From Actinopolyspora saharensis (GTDB lineage: Bacteria; Actinomycetota; Actinomycetes; Mycobacteriales; Pseudonocardiaceae): DNA of 64,000 bases. Location: positions 2,418,001 to 2,482,000 of the forward strand of contig NZ_FNKO01000002.1 of NCBI RefSeq assembly GCF_900100925.1, written 5' to 3'. Numbering within the stretch: position 1 is the stretch's first letter; every line of letters starts with the position of its first letter. Below the pieces are notes generated by a model. That model did no database searches and was not told the DNA's origin. It worked only from the letters and a program-made list of their open reading frames with translations. This document shows positions 16,511 through 24,602 of this stretch, piece by piece. Made by a program: the position numbers and the translations under genes.

Positions 16511-16770
16511 CGAAACCCCGAACCGGAACTCCCGATCAACAGGTTCCCTCCAGCGCGAGCGCTTCGAGCCTACGCAGCCGGCACCGCCGCACGTTGATCG
16601 AGCCGTCGAAAACCCCGGACCGTAACTCCCGGTAAAGAGCTCACTCCATCCCAAGCGCTGTGAGCCTGCGCAGTCGGCACCGCCGCAAGCACCCCGAGCT
16701 GTCGGAAACTCGGACAGGAACTCCCAAGCAAGGGATTCGCGCCAACGCGAGCGCTTCGAGCCTACGCAGC
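16511..16770 (-). repeat. 96-bp tandem repeat, 2.7 copies
   Basis: Units begin at 16511, 16607 and 16703, an exact 96-bp period, each opening with CGGAAA/CGAAAA-type sequence, then AACTCCC, the GCGAGCGCTTCGAGCCTACGC block and GGCACCGCCGCA. The third unit is cut short where it runs into structured element C at 16779. The units are diverged (roughly three quarters identical by eye) and have no coding potential. They are the same satellite as that beside copies A, B and D, here in the opposite orientation. Confidence 0.8.
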
Positions 16771-16778
16771 CCGACCGA

Positions 16779-16882
16779 CCGCGGGTTCTCTCGTGGTGCT
16801 CTCGCGAGGAAGGCCCGACGTTGTGTAGGTGGCTACCCGAGGTCGGGCCTCGCCGGAGCGAGAGCCCGCGAGAGGTTCCGTC
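16779..16882 (-). repeat. structured 3'-flank repeat, copy C (104 bp, minus orientation)
   Basis: This copy is inverted relative to A and B and lies 45 nt after the stop of the minus-strand enoyl-CoA hydratase gene. It is therefore again in the sense orientation of the gene it follows. The inner stem is AGGCCCGAC (16811-16819) with GTCGGGCCT (16842-16850), and GTAG/CTAC closes the apex (16825-16836). Confidence 0.85.
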
Positions 16883-16927
16883 AAGCGACCCACCGAGCAA
16901 ACCGAGCCGGGAAATCGCTGCTGCTCA

Positions 16928-17716
16928 TCAGGTGCCGGTGAAGTGGGGATCCCTCTTCCCAACAAAGGCGGCCACGGCCTCGTGGTGGTCGTGCGTGCCG
17001 CCGCACTGGTTCTGCGCCCCGGCTTCGACGGCCAGGGCCTCGTCCAGCCCTTCGGACGCGGCTGCGAGCATCGTCTCCTTGATCCTGGCGTAGGCGCTGG
17101 TCGGGCCGGTCGCCATTCGTTCGGCCAGTTCGGTGGCCCTGTCCGGGGCCTCACCTGCGGCCACGACGCGGTTGACCATTCCGATGCGCTGGGCCTCGGA
17201 GGCTTCCACGGGTTCGCCGAGCAGCAGCAGCTCCATGGCTCGGCCGTAACCGATCAGCCTGGGCAGGGTCCAGGAGGCTCCCGAGTCCGTGGACAGCCCC
17301 ACGCTGGAGAAGGACATCACGAATTTGGCGTTGTCGGCCGCGACCCGCAGGTCGCAGGCGTAGGCCAGGGAGGCTCCCGCTCCGGCCGCCACACCGTTGA
17401 CGGCGGCGATGATCGGTTTGGGCAACGTGGTCACCGCGCGGATCAGCGGGTTGTAGTGATCCTCGACCGTGCGCAGCGGTGTCGGGTCGTTCGCCTCCAG
17501 CTGGCTGACGTGCTCCTTGAGGTCCTGGCCCGCGCAGAAGGCCTTCCCGGAGCCGGTGAGCACGACGGCGCGCACCGAGTCGGCGGTGGCTGCCTCGCGC
17601 AGGGCTTCGATCAGCTGCAGCTTGAGTTCGGTCGTCAGGGAGTTGTAGGCGTCCGGCCTGTTCAGTGTGATCCTGCGCACGCCGTTTGTATCCTCGGTCA
17701 GCAGTACCTCGCTCAC
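16928..17716 (-). CDS. enoyl-CoA hydratase/isomerase family protein
   Basis: A 262-residue crotonase-superfamily protein: GSGKAFCAGQDLKEH and AAVNGVAAGAGASLAYACDL form the two oxyanion-hole regions, and FSSVGLSTDSGASWTLPRLIG carries the family's catalytic-loop region. The usual glutamate following the GL/P segment is replaced by an STDSG sequence. That resembles PaaG-type isomerases more than classical enoyl-CoA hydratase, so ring-epoxide or double-bond isomerisation is possible. The GTG at 17716 is preceded by AAGGGA. It has no beta-oxidation neighbours. Confidence 0.85.
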   Translation of the reverse strand: MSEVLLTEDTNGVRRITLNRPDAYNSLTTELKLQLIEALREAATADSVRAVVLTGSGKAFCAGQDLKEHVSQLEANDPTPLRTVEDHYNPLIRAVTTLPKPIIAAVNGVAAGAGASLAYACDLRVAADNAKFVMSFSSVGLSTDSGASWTLPRLIGYGRAMELLLLGEPVEASEAQRIGMVNRVVAAGEAPDRATELAERMATGPTSAYARIKETMLAAASEGLDEALAVEAGAQNQCGGTHDHHEAVAAFVGKRDPHFTGT

Positions 17717-18148
17717 GGGGATCCCTTCTCGTGTCGGGGTGGGACAGCTGTTCGCCCTGGTGGGGGACAAAGAACGTTTTCGGTCTTCCGCCGGTTTCCA
17801 CAGTAGACCTCGGGGTCGCGTGTGGTTGGAGATGAGCGTGCCAGGTGAGGGGGGGCTTGTCGAAGGTGGTGAAAAGGACGCGCGGAGCGCGTGGACAACT
17901 GCGCGGGCGGAGTGATCGTTGTCCGGACGGTCCGGAAAGCCCTGCTGTGGGCGCGTTCCGTGGCCGCTTCGCTCCTCCGAACAGGGGGCTGAGGCGGAGC
18001 TCTCCCCGCGGGGGCGGCGTTCGACCAGCGCAGAACGGATGGAAGTTGATCGGTTCGGTTTCGCGGGTGCGTCCGGATGGGGGAGAATGTAGGGCAAAGG
18101 CTGGCTTGGTGACCAGCCGGTGGGATGAGTTCACGGAGGGAGCACGCT
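17717..18148. other. divergent intergenic region between the hydratase and DUF3117 genes
   Basis: This 432-bp gap separates two divergent genes and contains no credible coding frame. GGCTGG (18099-18104) pairs with CCAGCC (18113-18118) in the likely DUF3117 leader, and GGAGGGAG before 18149 is its ribosome-binding site. TCTACT on the minus strand (17807-17802) could be the -10 of the hydratase gene. Confidence 0.4.
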
Positions 18149-18316
18149 ATGGCGGCCATGAAGCCCCGGACCGGTGACGGTCCCCTCGAGGTGACCAAGG
18201 AGGGACGCGGAATGGTGATGCGCATCCCACTCGAGGGAGGTGGGCGTCTTGTCGTCGAAATGACGATGGAGGAGGCCACGAATTTGAGCGAGGCTCTAAA
18301 CTCGGTCACCGGTTGA
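18149..18316 (+). CDS. DUF3117 small conserved protein
   Basis: The 55-residue protein (MAAMKPRTGDGPLEVTKEG..., with MRIPLEGGGRLVVEMT) is a member of the short DUF3117 family, found almost universally in actinobacteria and of unknown role; Rv1211 is the mycobacterial version beside tagA. It is small, soluble and probably beta-rich. The ATG at 18149 is favoured by GGAGGGAG 7 nt upstream; an internal ATG three codons later is possible. A strong hairpin follows 51 nt after the stop. Confidence 0.9.
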   Translation: MAAMKPRTGDGPLEVTKEGRGMVMRIPLEGGGRLVVEMTMEEATNLSEALNSVTG

Positions 18317-18367
18317 GGCCGCCGCGAGACGACCGGAGGGCGAACCACGCCCCGGCGCAGCGAGCCG

Positions 18368-18396
18368 ACCCCGGCATCGGTCGATGGTGTCGGGGT
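18368..18396 (+). terminator. terminator-like hairpin after DUF3117
   Basis: ACCCCGGCATCG (18368-18379) pairs with TGGTGTCGGGGT (18385-18396) through 12 positions including three G-U pairs around a GTCGA loop. The wobble pairs suggest an RNA hairpin, plausibly the terminator of the DUF3117 transcript. Confidence 0.5.
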
Positions 18397-18531
18397 TACA
18401 GTACGCGAACGCGTCACGCTCCGGTGAGTCCGCGCGCGTGACGGGAACGAGCTGTCGCCGTTGCCTCTTCGGGCGGACAGCGCCTTGTCCAGCACATGCC
18501 AGCCGAACAACCCGATCAGGAAGGTGCCGCA

Positions 18532-20100
18532 GTGTCCGGTTCCGCAACCTCGACTTCGAGCACAGCCGCGATCCTTCCCGTTATTCCGACTGCCCTGGTC
18601 GAAGTCGACGTCGTAGAGCGGTGGCGCGACGGGATTCCGGCCGCGGTGCCGATACGAGATGTGGACGGTGAGCCGGAACTGGGCACCTCCTGCGAGGTGT
18701 TCGGCGTGGACGCGGGAGTGCTGCGTGCGCTGGAAGTGACCGGCAAGGCCGGGGAAGTGCGCACGGTGCCGTTGCCGGAGGCGCGCTTCGGCTGGACCGT
18801 GGGCAGCGGTGACGGCTCCTCCGCGAACTGGCGCGCGGTGGGCGCGGCGCTGGCGCGGGCCGCTCGCGCCAGGCTGGAGGATGCCGGAGCGGACGGTGGC
18901 GATCCGGAGGACCTCGGTGAGGCGCTGGACGTGGAGTACCTCCAGGTCCGACTGCCCGCGGAGGCCGACGAGGAGCTCGTCGCGGCGTTGACCCTGGGGC
19001 TGGCGCTGGGTGACTACCGCTTCCGAGTGACGAGCCAGCCCACGCCGCCCCGGCTGCGCAAGGTGCTGCTCGTCGCCGAGGCGGAAGAGGACGCGCAGCG
19101 GCTGCGTCCGGCCGCGTCCCGGGCCCGCGAATGGGCCTCCGCCACAGCGCTGGCACGGGACCTGGCCAACACGCCTTCGAACGTCAAGGACCCGGCCTGG
19201 CTGGCGAGCACGGCAGCGGGGCTGGCCGAATCCGTTCCCGGGCTGCGCACCACGGTGCGCGACGAGAAGTGGCTCGCGGAGCACGGCTTCGGAGGGGTTC
19301 TCGCCGTCGGGGGAGGATCGACCCGTCCGCCGCGCCTGCTGGAGATGCACTGGGACGGCACGGGCGATTCCGCGGCACGGCACACAGTGGTCGTCGGCAA
19401 GGGGATCACCTTCGACACCGGGGGCATATCGCTGAAGCCCGCCGACGGCATGGAGATGATGCGCACCGACATGGCCGGAGGCGGAGCCGTGATCGGGGCC
19501 ATGTTGGCCGTGGCGCGGCTGGAGCTGCCGGTGCGGGTCACGGCGCTGGTGCCGATGGCCGAGAACCACGTTTCGGGCAGCGCCTACCGGCCCGGTGACG
19601 TGGTGCGGCACTACGACGGCACCACCACGGAGGTCGTCAACACCGACGCCGAGGGACGCATGGCGATGGCCGACGCGCTCGGTTACGCGGTGCGTGAGCA
19701 CGACCCCGACATGCTCGTGGACGTGGCCACGCTCACCGGGGCGATGAAGGTGGCGCTCGGCCTGCGCACCGGTGGCGTGTTCAGCAGTGAGCAGTCCTTC
19801 GGGGAACGGGTGCGTGCCGCGGGTGAGCGTGCGGGTGAGCGCTGGTGGCCGATGCCGCTGCCCGAGGATCACGTCGAGGACGTGCGGGGGGCGAACGCCG
19901 ATGTTCGCCAGGCGCCCCAGGGGCCCGGTGGGGTTATGGCAGCGTTGTTCCTCCGTGAATTCACCGGGGGACTGCCCTGGGCCCATCTGGACATCGCAGG
20001 TCCGGGGCGTGCGGAGAAGAACTACGAGGAAGTGGTCCCGGGAGCCACCGGGTTCGCCGCGCGGACGCTGGTGGAACTGATGGCGGGGCTGGCCGAGTGA
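18532..20100 (+). CDS. pepA: leucyl aminopeptidase (M17)
   Basis: The 522-residue protein has an N-terminal macro-like domain and a C-terminal M17 catalytic domain with GKGITFDTGGISLKP (catalytic Lys and metal ligand), MRTDMAGG, ENHVSGSAYRPGD and NTDAEGRM, the family signature carrying the Asp/Glu metal ligands. It is a cytosolic two-metal aminopeptidase that removes N-terminal leucine and related residues, normally as a hexamer. GTG at 18532 has AGGAAGG in good register; an in-frame ATG at 18496 would add 12 residues. It stands alone and converges on tatB. Confidence 0.93.
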   Translation: MSGSATSTSSTAAILPVIPTALVEVDVVERWRDGIPAAVPIRDVDGEPELGTSCEVFGVDAGVLRALEVTGKAGEVRTVPLPEARFGWTVGSGDGSSANWRAVGAALARAARARLEDAGADGGDPEDLGEALDVEYLQVRLPAEADEELVAALTLGLALGDYRFRVTSQPTPPRLRKVLLVAEAEEDAQRLRPAASRAREWASATALARDLANTPSNVKDPAWLASTAAGLAESVPGLRTTVRDEKWLAEHGFGGVLAVGGGSTRPPRLLEMHWDGTGDSAARHTVVVGKGITFDTGGISLKPADGMEMMRTDMAGGGAVIGAMLAVARLELPVRVTALVPMAENHVSGSAYRPGDVVRHYDGTTTEVVNTDAEGRMAMADALGYAVREHDPDMLVDVATLTGAMKVALGLRTGGVFSSEQSFGERVRAAGERAGERWWPMPLPEDHVEDVRGANADVRQAPQGPGGVMAALFLREFTGGLPWAHLDIAGPGRAEKNYEEVVPGATGFAARTLVELMAGLAE

Positions 20101-20344
20101 GGTACGGGTCCTGGTCGCGCGCGTGACGGACCTCCGGCGTTCCGGGGGTTCGTTTCGCGCGAGCGCACCCGTCCTGCTCACCAGTCTTGCGGGCCGGACC
20201 GGGAAGCAGCTCCCCCGGCGTTCAGGAGCTCACGACTCCCACGCGGGCTGAGGCGCTCGGTCCGGGTGAGGTCCGCTGTCCGAGGCGTTGGAATCCGAAG
20301 CGCTGGTCAGGATCAGCGTTGGGCGGGGGCAGTGCTGGGCGGGA

Positions 20345-20755
20345 TCAGGTGGTGTCCCCGTCGAACGGGGGGCGCTCCCCGGACTCCAGGGGGTTGTGCT
20401 CGCGGGCCCGCGGAGGTGTCGCTCCGGTCCCGGAACCGTGGCCGTTGGCCTTGGGGCCGCCGTTGTCGGTGACGTCGTCCAGCGGGTTCTGCCCGTCGAA
20501 GAGGTGCTTGCTCACCGCGCGCCGCGGATCGAAGTTGCGGACCTCCCGCAGGTCCTCCAGCGGTTTGCGCAGATCGTCGAATTCCGGACCGAGTTCTGAG
20601 CGGATCTGTTCCCGCGCGCCCGTCGCGTACTCGCGAACCTGACGGACCGTCCTGCCGAGCCATGCCGCCGCGGAAGGCAGCCGCTCGGGTCCGAGGATGA
20701 ACAGACCGGCGACGATGAGAATCAGGATCTCACCCCAGCCGATGCTATCGAACAC
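20345..20755 (-). CDS. tatB: Sec-independent translocase protein TatB
   Basis: The 136-residue protein begins [27 protein letters not shown]: a short N-terminal membrane helix, the GPERLP hinge and an amphipathic helix, the defining layout of TatB. The following charged helices and disordered tail (ending FDGDTT) are typical. TatB works with TatC to recognise twin-arginine signal peptides. The gene follows sigE-rseA-htrA on the same strand, as in mycobacteria. GGAAGGAG lies upstream of the ATG, and a separate promoter overlaps the end of htrA. Confidence 0.95.
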   Translation of the reverse strand: MFDSIGWGEILILIVAGLFILGPERLPSAAAWLGRTVRQVREYATGAREQIRSELGPEFDDLRKPLEDLREVRNFDPRRAVSKHLFDGQNPLDDVTDNGGPKANGHGSGTGATPPRAREHNPLESGERPPFDGDTT

Positions 20756-20823
20756 CTCGACTCCTTCCGGGGATGACGCCGTTGTTCGGACATCGGCACG
20801 CTTGCCGAGTGCCGTGCGTGCTC

Positions 20824-20851
20824 AGCCTATCCAACTTTGCCCGTTAGTGAA
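20824..20851 (-). promoter_or_regulatory. candidate tatB promoter at the htrA 3' end
   Basis: On the minus strand TTCACT (20851-20846) and TAGGCT (20829-20824) are 16 bp apart and lie across the htrA stop codon, about 70 nt before the tatB ATG. This would let tatB be transcribed apart from the stress operon. Confidence 0.4.
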
Positions 20852-22478
20852 GAGTGACGTCCAGGACAAGTTCGCGTCCTTTGCGAACGACTGTCACGGG
20901 GACGACGGCCCCCACGTCGTGCTCGTCGACGGCGACTTCCAGCTCATCGGCCCCACCGATCGTGCGATCGCCGATCTCGGTGATCACGTCGCCTTCCGAG
21001 ATCCCGGCCTCCTGGGCCGCCCCGCCGTCGCGGACGTTCTGCACCTGGGCGCCGTCCGCCGCTCCGTCGGTGACGGACTTCGCGTTCACGCCGAGTTCGG
21101 GGTGCCGTACCTGCCCGGTGCGGATGAGCTGCTGGGCGATCTCGCGCACCTGGTTGATCGGGATGGCGAATCCCAGCCCGATCGAACCTCCGCTGTCGCC
21201 CGTTCCCATCGTCCGGATGGCCGTGTTGATCCCGATGACGGCTCCGTTGCCGTCCACCAGGGCACCTCCGGAGTTGCCCGGGTTGACCGCGGCGTCGGTC
21301 TGGATCGCGTCGATTACCGCGTTCGTGTCGGTCTCCTCCCCGGCGAGGCGGACCGGCCGATGGACGGAACTCACGATTCCGCTGGTGACAGTGCTCTCCA
21401 AGCCGAGTGGTGAACCGACTGCCATGACCTTGTCCCCGACCTGGAGATCCTGCGAGTCCCCCAGCTGAGCGACGGTGGGGTTGCTTACCTCGACCTTGAG
21501 CACGGCCAGGTCGGTCTCGGGATCGCGGCCCACGATCCGCGCCGGGGTTCGGGTGTTGTCCGAGAATACCGTGAAGATCTCCGCGTCGGGGGTGTCCGCG
21601 GCCATCGAGACCACGTGGTTGTTGGTCACGACGTAACCGTTGCCGTTGATCATGACACCCGAGCCGGTTCCGCCCTGGGAGCCGACCCGAACCTCGACGG
21701 AGACGACTGCGGGGACCACGCTGGAGGCGGCCCCGGCGATAGAACTCGCGGGGCGGTCCGCCCCCGGCTCCACAGTGGCCAGGGTCACGTCCGGGTTGGT
21801 CAGCGGGTTGCCCTCCTCGGCGGTTATCCGGCCGACGAATCCTCCGGCGGCCCCCACGAGCAGCACCACGACCCCGAGGGTGATCAGCGACCGGGGACGC
21901 ACTCTGCGGCCGAAGATCACCTCCCGCGCGCTGAGCAAGGGACCGGAGCCGGGGGGAGCGGGGTCCTCGTCCCGTTCATCGGTGAGCGCGGGGCCGCCCA
22001 GCACGGCCCCGGTGGTGGGGTCCCGCCACGGGTCGTGCTCGTCCCCCTCATCCCAGAGAACGGGGTCCTGCGCGGTGGAGTCGGCGTCAGCACCGCTGTC
22101 CCCGGGGGAGCGTTGCAGCGACTCCGAGCTGTTCCGGGGGCGTCCGAAGGCCTTGGTCAGGGATTCCGGAGGTGGGGGCGCCTGTTCCACCCGAGGTGTT
22201 CGTCCGGGGGAGTTGCTGCGGTCGAAGCTTCCGGTTACCCCCTCCGGCCTGCCGAAGACGGCTGCTTCGGCCGGGGTCGCGGCTGCTCGCCGCGGAGTGC
22301 TCCGATCCGGATCCCGGGGCTCGTTCGCGTTCTCGTGCCCGGTTGCCGACGGTCTTGCCCAGGGAGATTGTTCGGAGTGGCTGGTAGCGCTCCCGTGGTT
22401 CGCGTGCGCAGCGGGTCCACCCGTGTTCGGATGCTGCGAGTCCCCCTGGTGCGCGGATGTCCTCGGCTGCTCGCTCAT
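20844..22478 (-). CDS. htrA: HtrA/DegP-like membrane serine protease with PDZ domain
   Basis: The 544-residue protein has a ~195-residue disordered, proline- and serine-rich cytoplasmic N-terminus, one membrane helix (about 198-214), then a trypsin-like protease domain with catalytic His288 (TNNHVV), Asp323 (PETDLAVLKV) and Ser403 (GNSGGAL), and a C-terminal PDZ domain. It is an envelope-stress protease acting outside the membrane. The ATG at 22478 follows GGGGAG; the frame is open to 22532. It belongs to the sigE-rseA-htrA-tatB cluster, and in mycobacteria HtrA belongs to the SigE response. A 253-bp gap separates it from rseA, so it may also have its own promoter. Confidence 0.93.
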   Translation of the reverse strand: MSEQPRTSAHQGDSQHPNTGGPAAHANHGSATSHSEQSPWARPSATGHENANEPRDPDRSTPRRAAATPAEAAVFGRPEGVTGSFDRSNSPGRTPRVEQAPPPPESLTKAFGRPRNSSESLQRSPGDSGADADSTAQDPVLWDEGDEHDPWRDPTTGAVLGGPALTDERDEDPAPPGSGPLLSAREVIFGRRVRPRSLITLGVVVLLVGAAGGFVGRITAEEGNPLTNPDVTLATVEPGADRPASSIAGAASSVVPAVVSVEVRVGSQGGTGSGVMINGNGYVVTNNHVVSMAADTPDAEIFTVFSDNTRTPARIVGRDPETDLAVLKVEVSNPTVAQLGDSQDLQVGDKVMAVGSPLGLESTVTSGIVSSVHRPVRLAGEETDTNAVIDAIQTDAAVNPGNSGGALVDGNGAVIGINTAIRTMGTGDSGGSIGLGFAIPINQVREIAQQLIRTGQVRHPELGVNAKSVTDGAADGAQVQNVRDGGAAQEAGISEGDVITEIGDRTIGGADELEVAVDEHDVGAVVPVTVVRKGRELVLDVTLH

Positions 22479-22731
22479 CGCTCCCCGGTTGTGTGCACGT
22501 TTCGGTTCGGCCGTTACCCGTGAGTGCATCACACGAAGGAGGCTTCGTGCTCACCGGCGCGGGAACTCGTGCCGAACTCCGGAATCGTCCGGCTCGCCGG
22601 CGACGGGGCTTTTCGGGTCGTTGCGGCCGGAATCCATTCTGCCGGTCCGGGTGTGAAGTTTTCGTTGACGGTCACCCGGGGGCTGCGCGGAAGCACCCGC
22701 GGACCGGGGCGACGAGGTGCTGCGAGGTGCG

Positions 22732-23454
22732 TCAGGGGGAATCGGGGGCGGTGGGGGTGGCCGCCCTGGTGCGGCCCGGCTCGGACGGGCTGGTTCGCGC
22801 CGGATTTCCGGGGGAGGAGGCGACCGCGGTTTCCGGCACGGGGCTGGTGGACGTGGCCGAGGACTCGGCTTCCTCGACGGCTCCACCGTGGGGAGCCTGG
22901 TTCGGCACCGTGGTGACGTTGTTCCGGACGGTGTCGGTAGGGGTGTTCATGAAGGCGAGCGCCCCCAGCACCAACCCGGAGAACACCACTCCGGCGCCCT
23001 GCTTGGCCCGGCGGCCGCCGAACTTCGAATGGTGCTGGCCGGAGTCGGCCTCGGTCGACTCGTCGTCCAGCGAACCGGGCCGGGAGGGACCACCCAACGG
23101 GAGCTTCGCCCCGAGCGGGGAGGACTTCGCTCCGGCGTTCCTCCCGTTGGTGGTGACGAGGCGGCCGTCCTCGCTCAACGCGAGGTTGTCCGGTTGCTCG
23201 GGGAGCTCGGCGGTGCTGGGGATCGACTGCAGGGACTGCAGCAGCTGTGGGGATATCGCAGGGGTCGAGGCCGTACGCACCGCGGAACGCGCCTGCCGCT
23301 GGGAGTCCGCCTCGGCGGCGCAGCTGGGACACGTCGCGAGGTGGGCGGCGGCGCGGTCGTGGGCGTTCGGACCCAGTTCGCCGTCCACGAAAGCGACCAG
23401 CGCGTCCAGCGCGAGGTGCTGCTCCGGCAACCCCCAACCTCGAAGTCCGGTCAT
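22732..23454 (-). CDS. rseA: zinc-associated anti-sigma factor RseA
   Basis: A 240-residue protein with the zinc-associated anti-sigma domain at its N-terminus: HLATCPSC gives the HxxxCxxC motif around residues 41-48. A transmembrane helix ([16 protein letters not shown]) follows about residue 170, with a Thr/Pro/Ser-rich extracytoplasmic tail. It would hold SigE inactive at the membrane and release it on envelope stress. The ATG overlaps the sigE stop (ATGA), showing translational coupling. Mycobacterial RseA is shorter and soluble, so the membrane helix here is a notable difference and suggests direct sensing from outside the cell. Confidence 0.9.
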   Translation of the reverse strand: MTGLRGWGLPEQHLALDALVAFVDGELGPNAHDRAAAHLATCPSCAAEADSQRQARSAVRTASTPAISPQLLQSLQSIPSTAELPEQPDNLALSEDGRLVTTNGRNAGAKSSPLGAKLPLGGPSRPGSLDDESTEADSGQHHSKFGGRRAKQGAGVVFSGLVLGALAFMNTPTDTVRNNVTTVPNQAPHGGAVEEAESSATSTSPVPETAVASSPGNPARTSPSEPGRTRAATPTAPDSP

Positions 23455-24125
23455 GCGGTTTCCTCCCGATTGCGCTCGCGGCGAGCCTCCAGGGCCGATT
23501 TGAGCAGCTGCCGGCCCCGATGTATCCGGCTGCGCACGGTCCCTAGCTTCACGTCGAGTGTAGCCCCGATTTCCTCGTAGGAGAGGCCTTCGACGTCGCA
23601 CAGCACGATGGCCGCGCGGAATTCGGGAGGCAGTTCCTCCAGCGCCGCCTGCAGATCCGGATCGAGGTGCGTCGCCTGATACACCTGTTCCGGGCTGGGA
23701 CCGCTTCCGGGGATGCGGTCGGTGTCCTCGGGGAGTCCTTCCATGCGCACCCTGGACCGCCGCCGCGCCATGTCGAGGAAGAGGTTGGTGGTTATGCGGT
23801 GCAACCACCCCTCGAAGGTCCCCGGACGGTAGGAGGCCAGCGAGCGGAACACGCGGATGAAGGTCTCCTGGGTCAGGTCCTCGGCGTCGTGCTTGTTCCC
23901 GGAGAGGCGGAAGGCCAGCCGGTAGACGCGATCCGCGTGCTCGCGGACCACCTCGTCCCAGGACGGCGGGGTCCAGTTGGCCTCGGTGGCTTCGGAGGGG
24001 GAAGTGACCGCCGCTTCGTCGCTCGTCGTCGCCCGCACCGGTTGATCGTCGGCCTTGGCGGCTTTCGAACCGGTGTCGGTCGTCTGCGGCGAAGCCGTGC
24101 TCGGTGCTGCCGTGTGAGTGGCCAT
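23451..24125 (-). CDS. sigE: ECF RNA polymerase sigma factor SigE
   Basis: The 224-residue protein has an extended, low-complexity N-terminus (about 45 residues), sigma region 2 ([22 protein letters not shown]...) and region 4 ([26 protein letters not shown] and [11 protein letters not shown]). It directs envelope-stress transcription, and gene order with rseA, htrA and tatB identifies it as SigE. ATG 24125 is chosen. A GTG five codons upstream overlaps the AGGAGG ribosome-binding site and is unlikely, although the spacing to ATG is long (14 nt). A SigE-type promoter precedes the gene, pointing to autoregulation. Confidence 0.93.
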   Translation of the reverse strand: MATHTAAPSTASPQTTDTGSKAAKADDQPVRATTSDEAAVTSPSEATEANWTPPSWDEVVREHADRVYRLAFRLSGNKHDAEDLTQETFIRVFRSLASYRPGTFEGWLHRITTNLFLDMARRRSRVRMEGLPEDTDRIPGSGPSPEQVYQATHLDPDLQAALEELPPEFRAAIVLCDVEGLSYEEIGATLDVKLGTVRSRIHRGRQLLKSALEARRERNREETA

Positions 24126-24167
24126 GTGGCGAGAAGGCACCTCCTGCGGGCGGGTTGCGCCCCGTAG

Positions 24168-24194
24168 AACGATCTCCCCGGTCGGTTTGTTCCC
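24168..24194 (-). promoter_or_regulatory. SigE-type (ECF) promoter of sigE
   Basis: On the minus strand GGGAAC (24194-24189), a 17-bp spacer and CGTT (24171-24168) match the actinobacterial SigE/SigH-class consensus (GGAAC ... CGTT). Transcription would start about 35 nt before the sigE ATG, with AGGAGG in the leader. Confidence 0.65.
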
Positions 24195-24588
24195 GCCCTC
24201 GCGGGGCGGGGTGACGAATCGCCGGATATGACGCCCTCACTCTCCCCCTCGCGGGTGAGTTGACCGTGATAGAAGCCTGAGAAACCGCTGAGAACTTGTC
24301 CGCCACTCCGGTTCCCGGGGGGAGAAACGCGGTCGGTCGGCCGGAAGCCCCGGGCTCGCCCCGTCGTTTCGCTCTCAAGGTACTCCCTCACGGCCCGGTT
24401 CGACACGGGGCGAGGGAGGTTTCCCGGCTGTTTCCGCACCGCAGGTGGGAAGGTGGAGCACACGTCCGGCGGAAGGGGCGGAGTTGATCGTGGGGCGCGG
24501 GCGCCGCGTTACTCCGGAGTCGGGACGTGACGCGATCCGTTTCGAAATCGTTGTGACCCACCTCGCGGGAACAACCCCGGTTCAACGA

Positions 24589-24594
24589 TAACCT
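24589..24594 (+). promoter_or_regulatory. -10 hexamer of the O-methyltransferase-like gene
   Basis: TAACCT lies 8 nt before the GTG at 24603, consistent with leaderless transcription. It is within the 477-bp divergent region shared with sigE; apart from the two promoters nothing else is evident there. Confidence 0.4.
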
Positions 24595-24602
24595 GTTCAA
24601 CC

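Noticed and set aside
16511..16882. Tandem 96-bp repeats considered as a CRISPR array.
   Set aside because: Units are 96 bp, diverged throughout and without alternating constant repeats and unique spacers; no cas genes are near. The RecB-like nuclease at 44700 is not evidence for CRISPR.
24567..24597. GGGAAC...GTT before the methyltransferase-like gene as a second SigE promoter.
   Set aside because: The spacing (22 bp) is too long and the -10 element lacks CGTT; the TAACCT hexamer is a better explanation.
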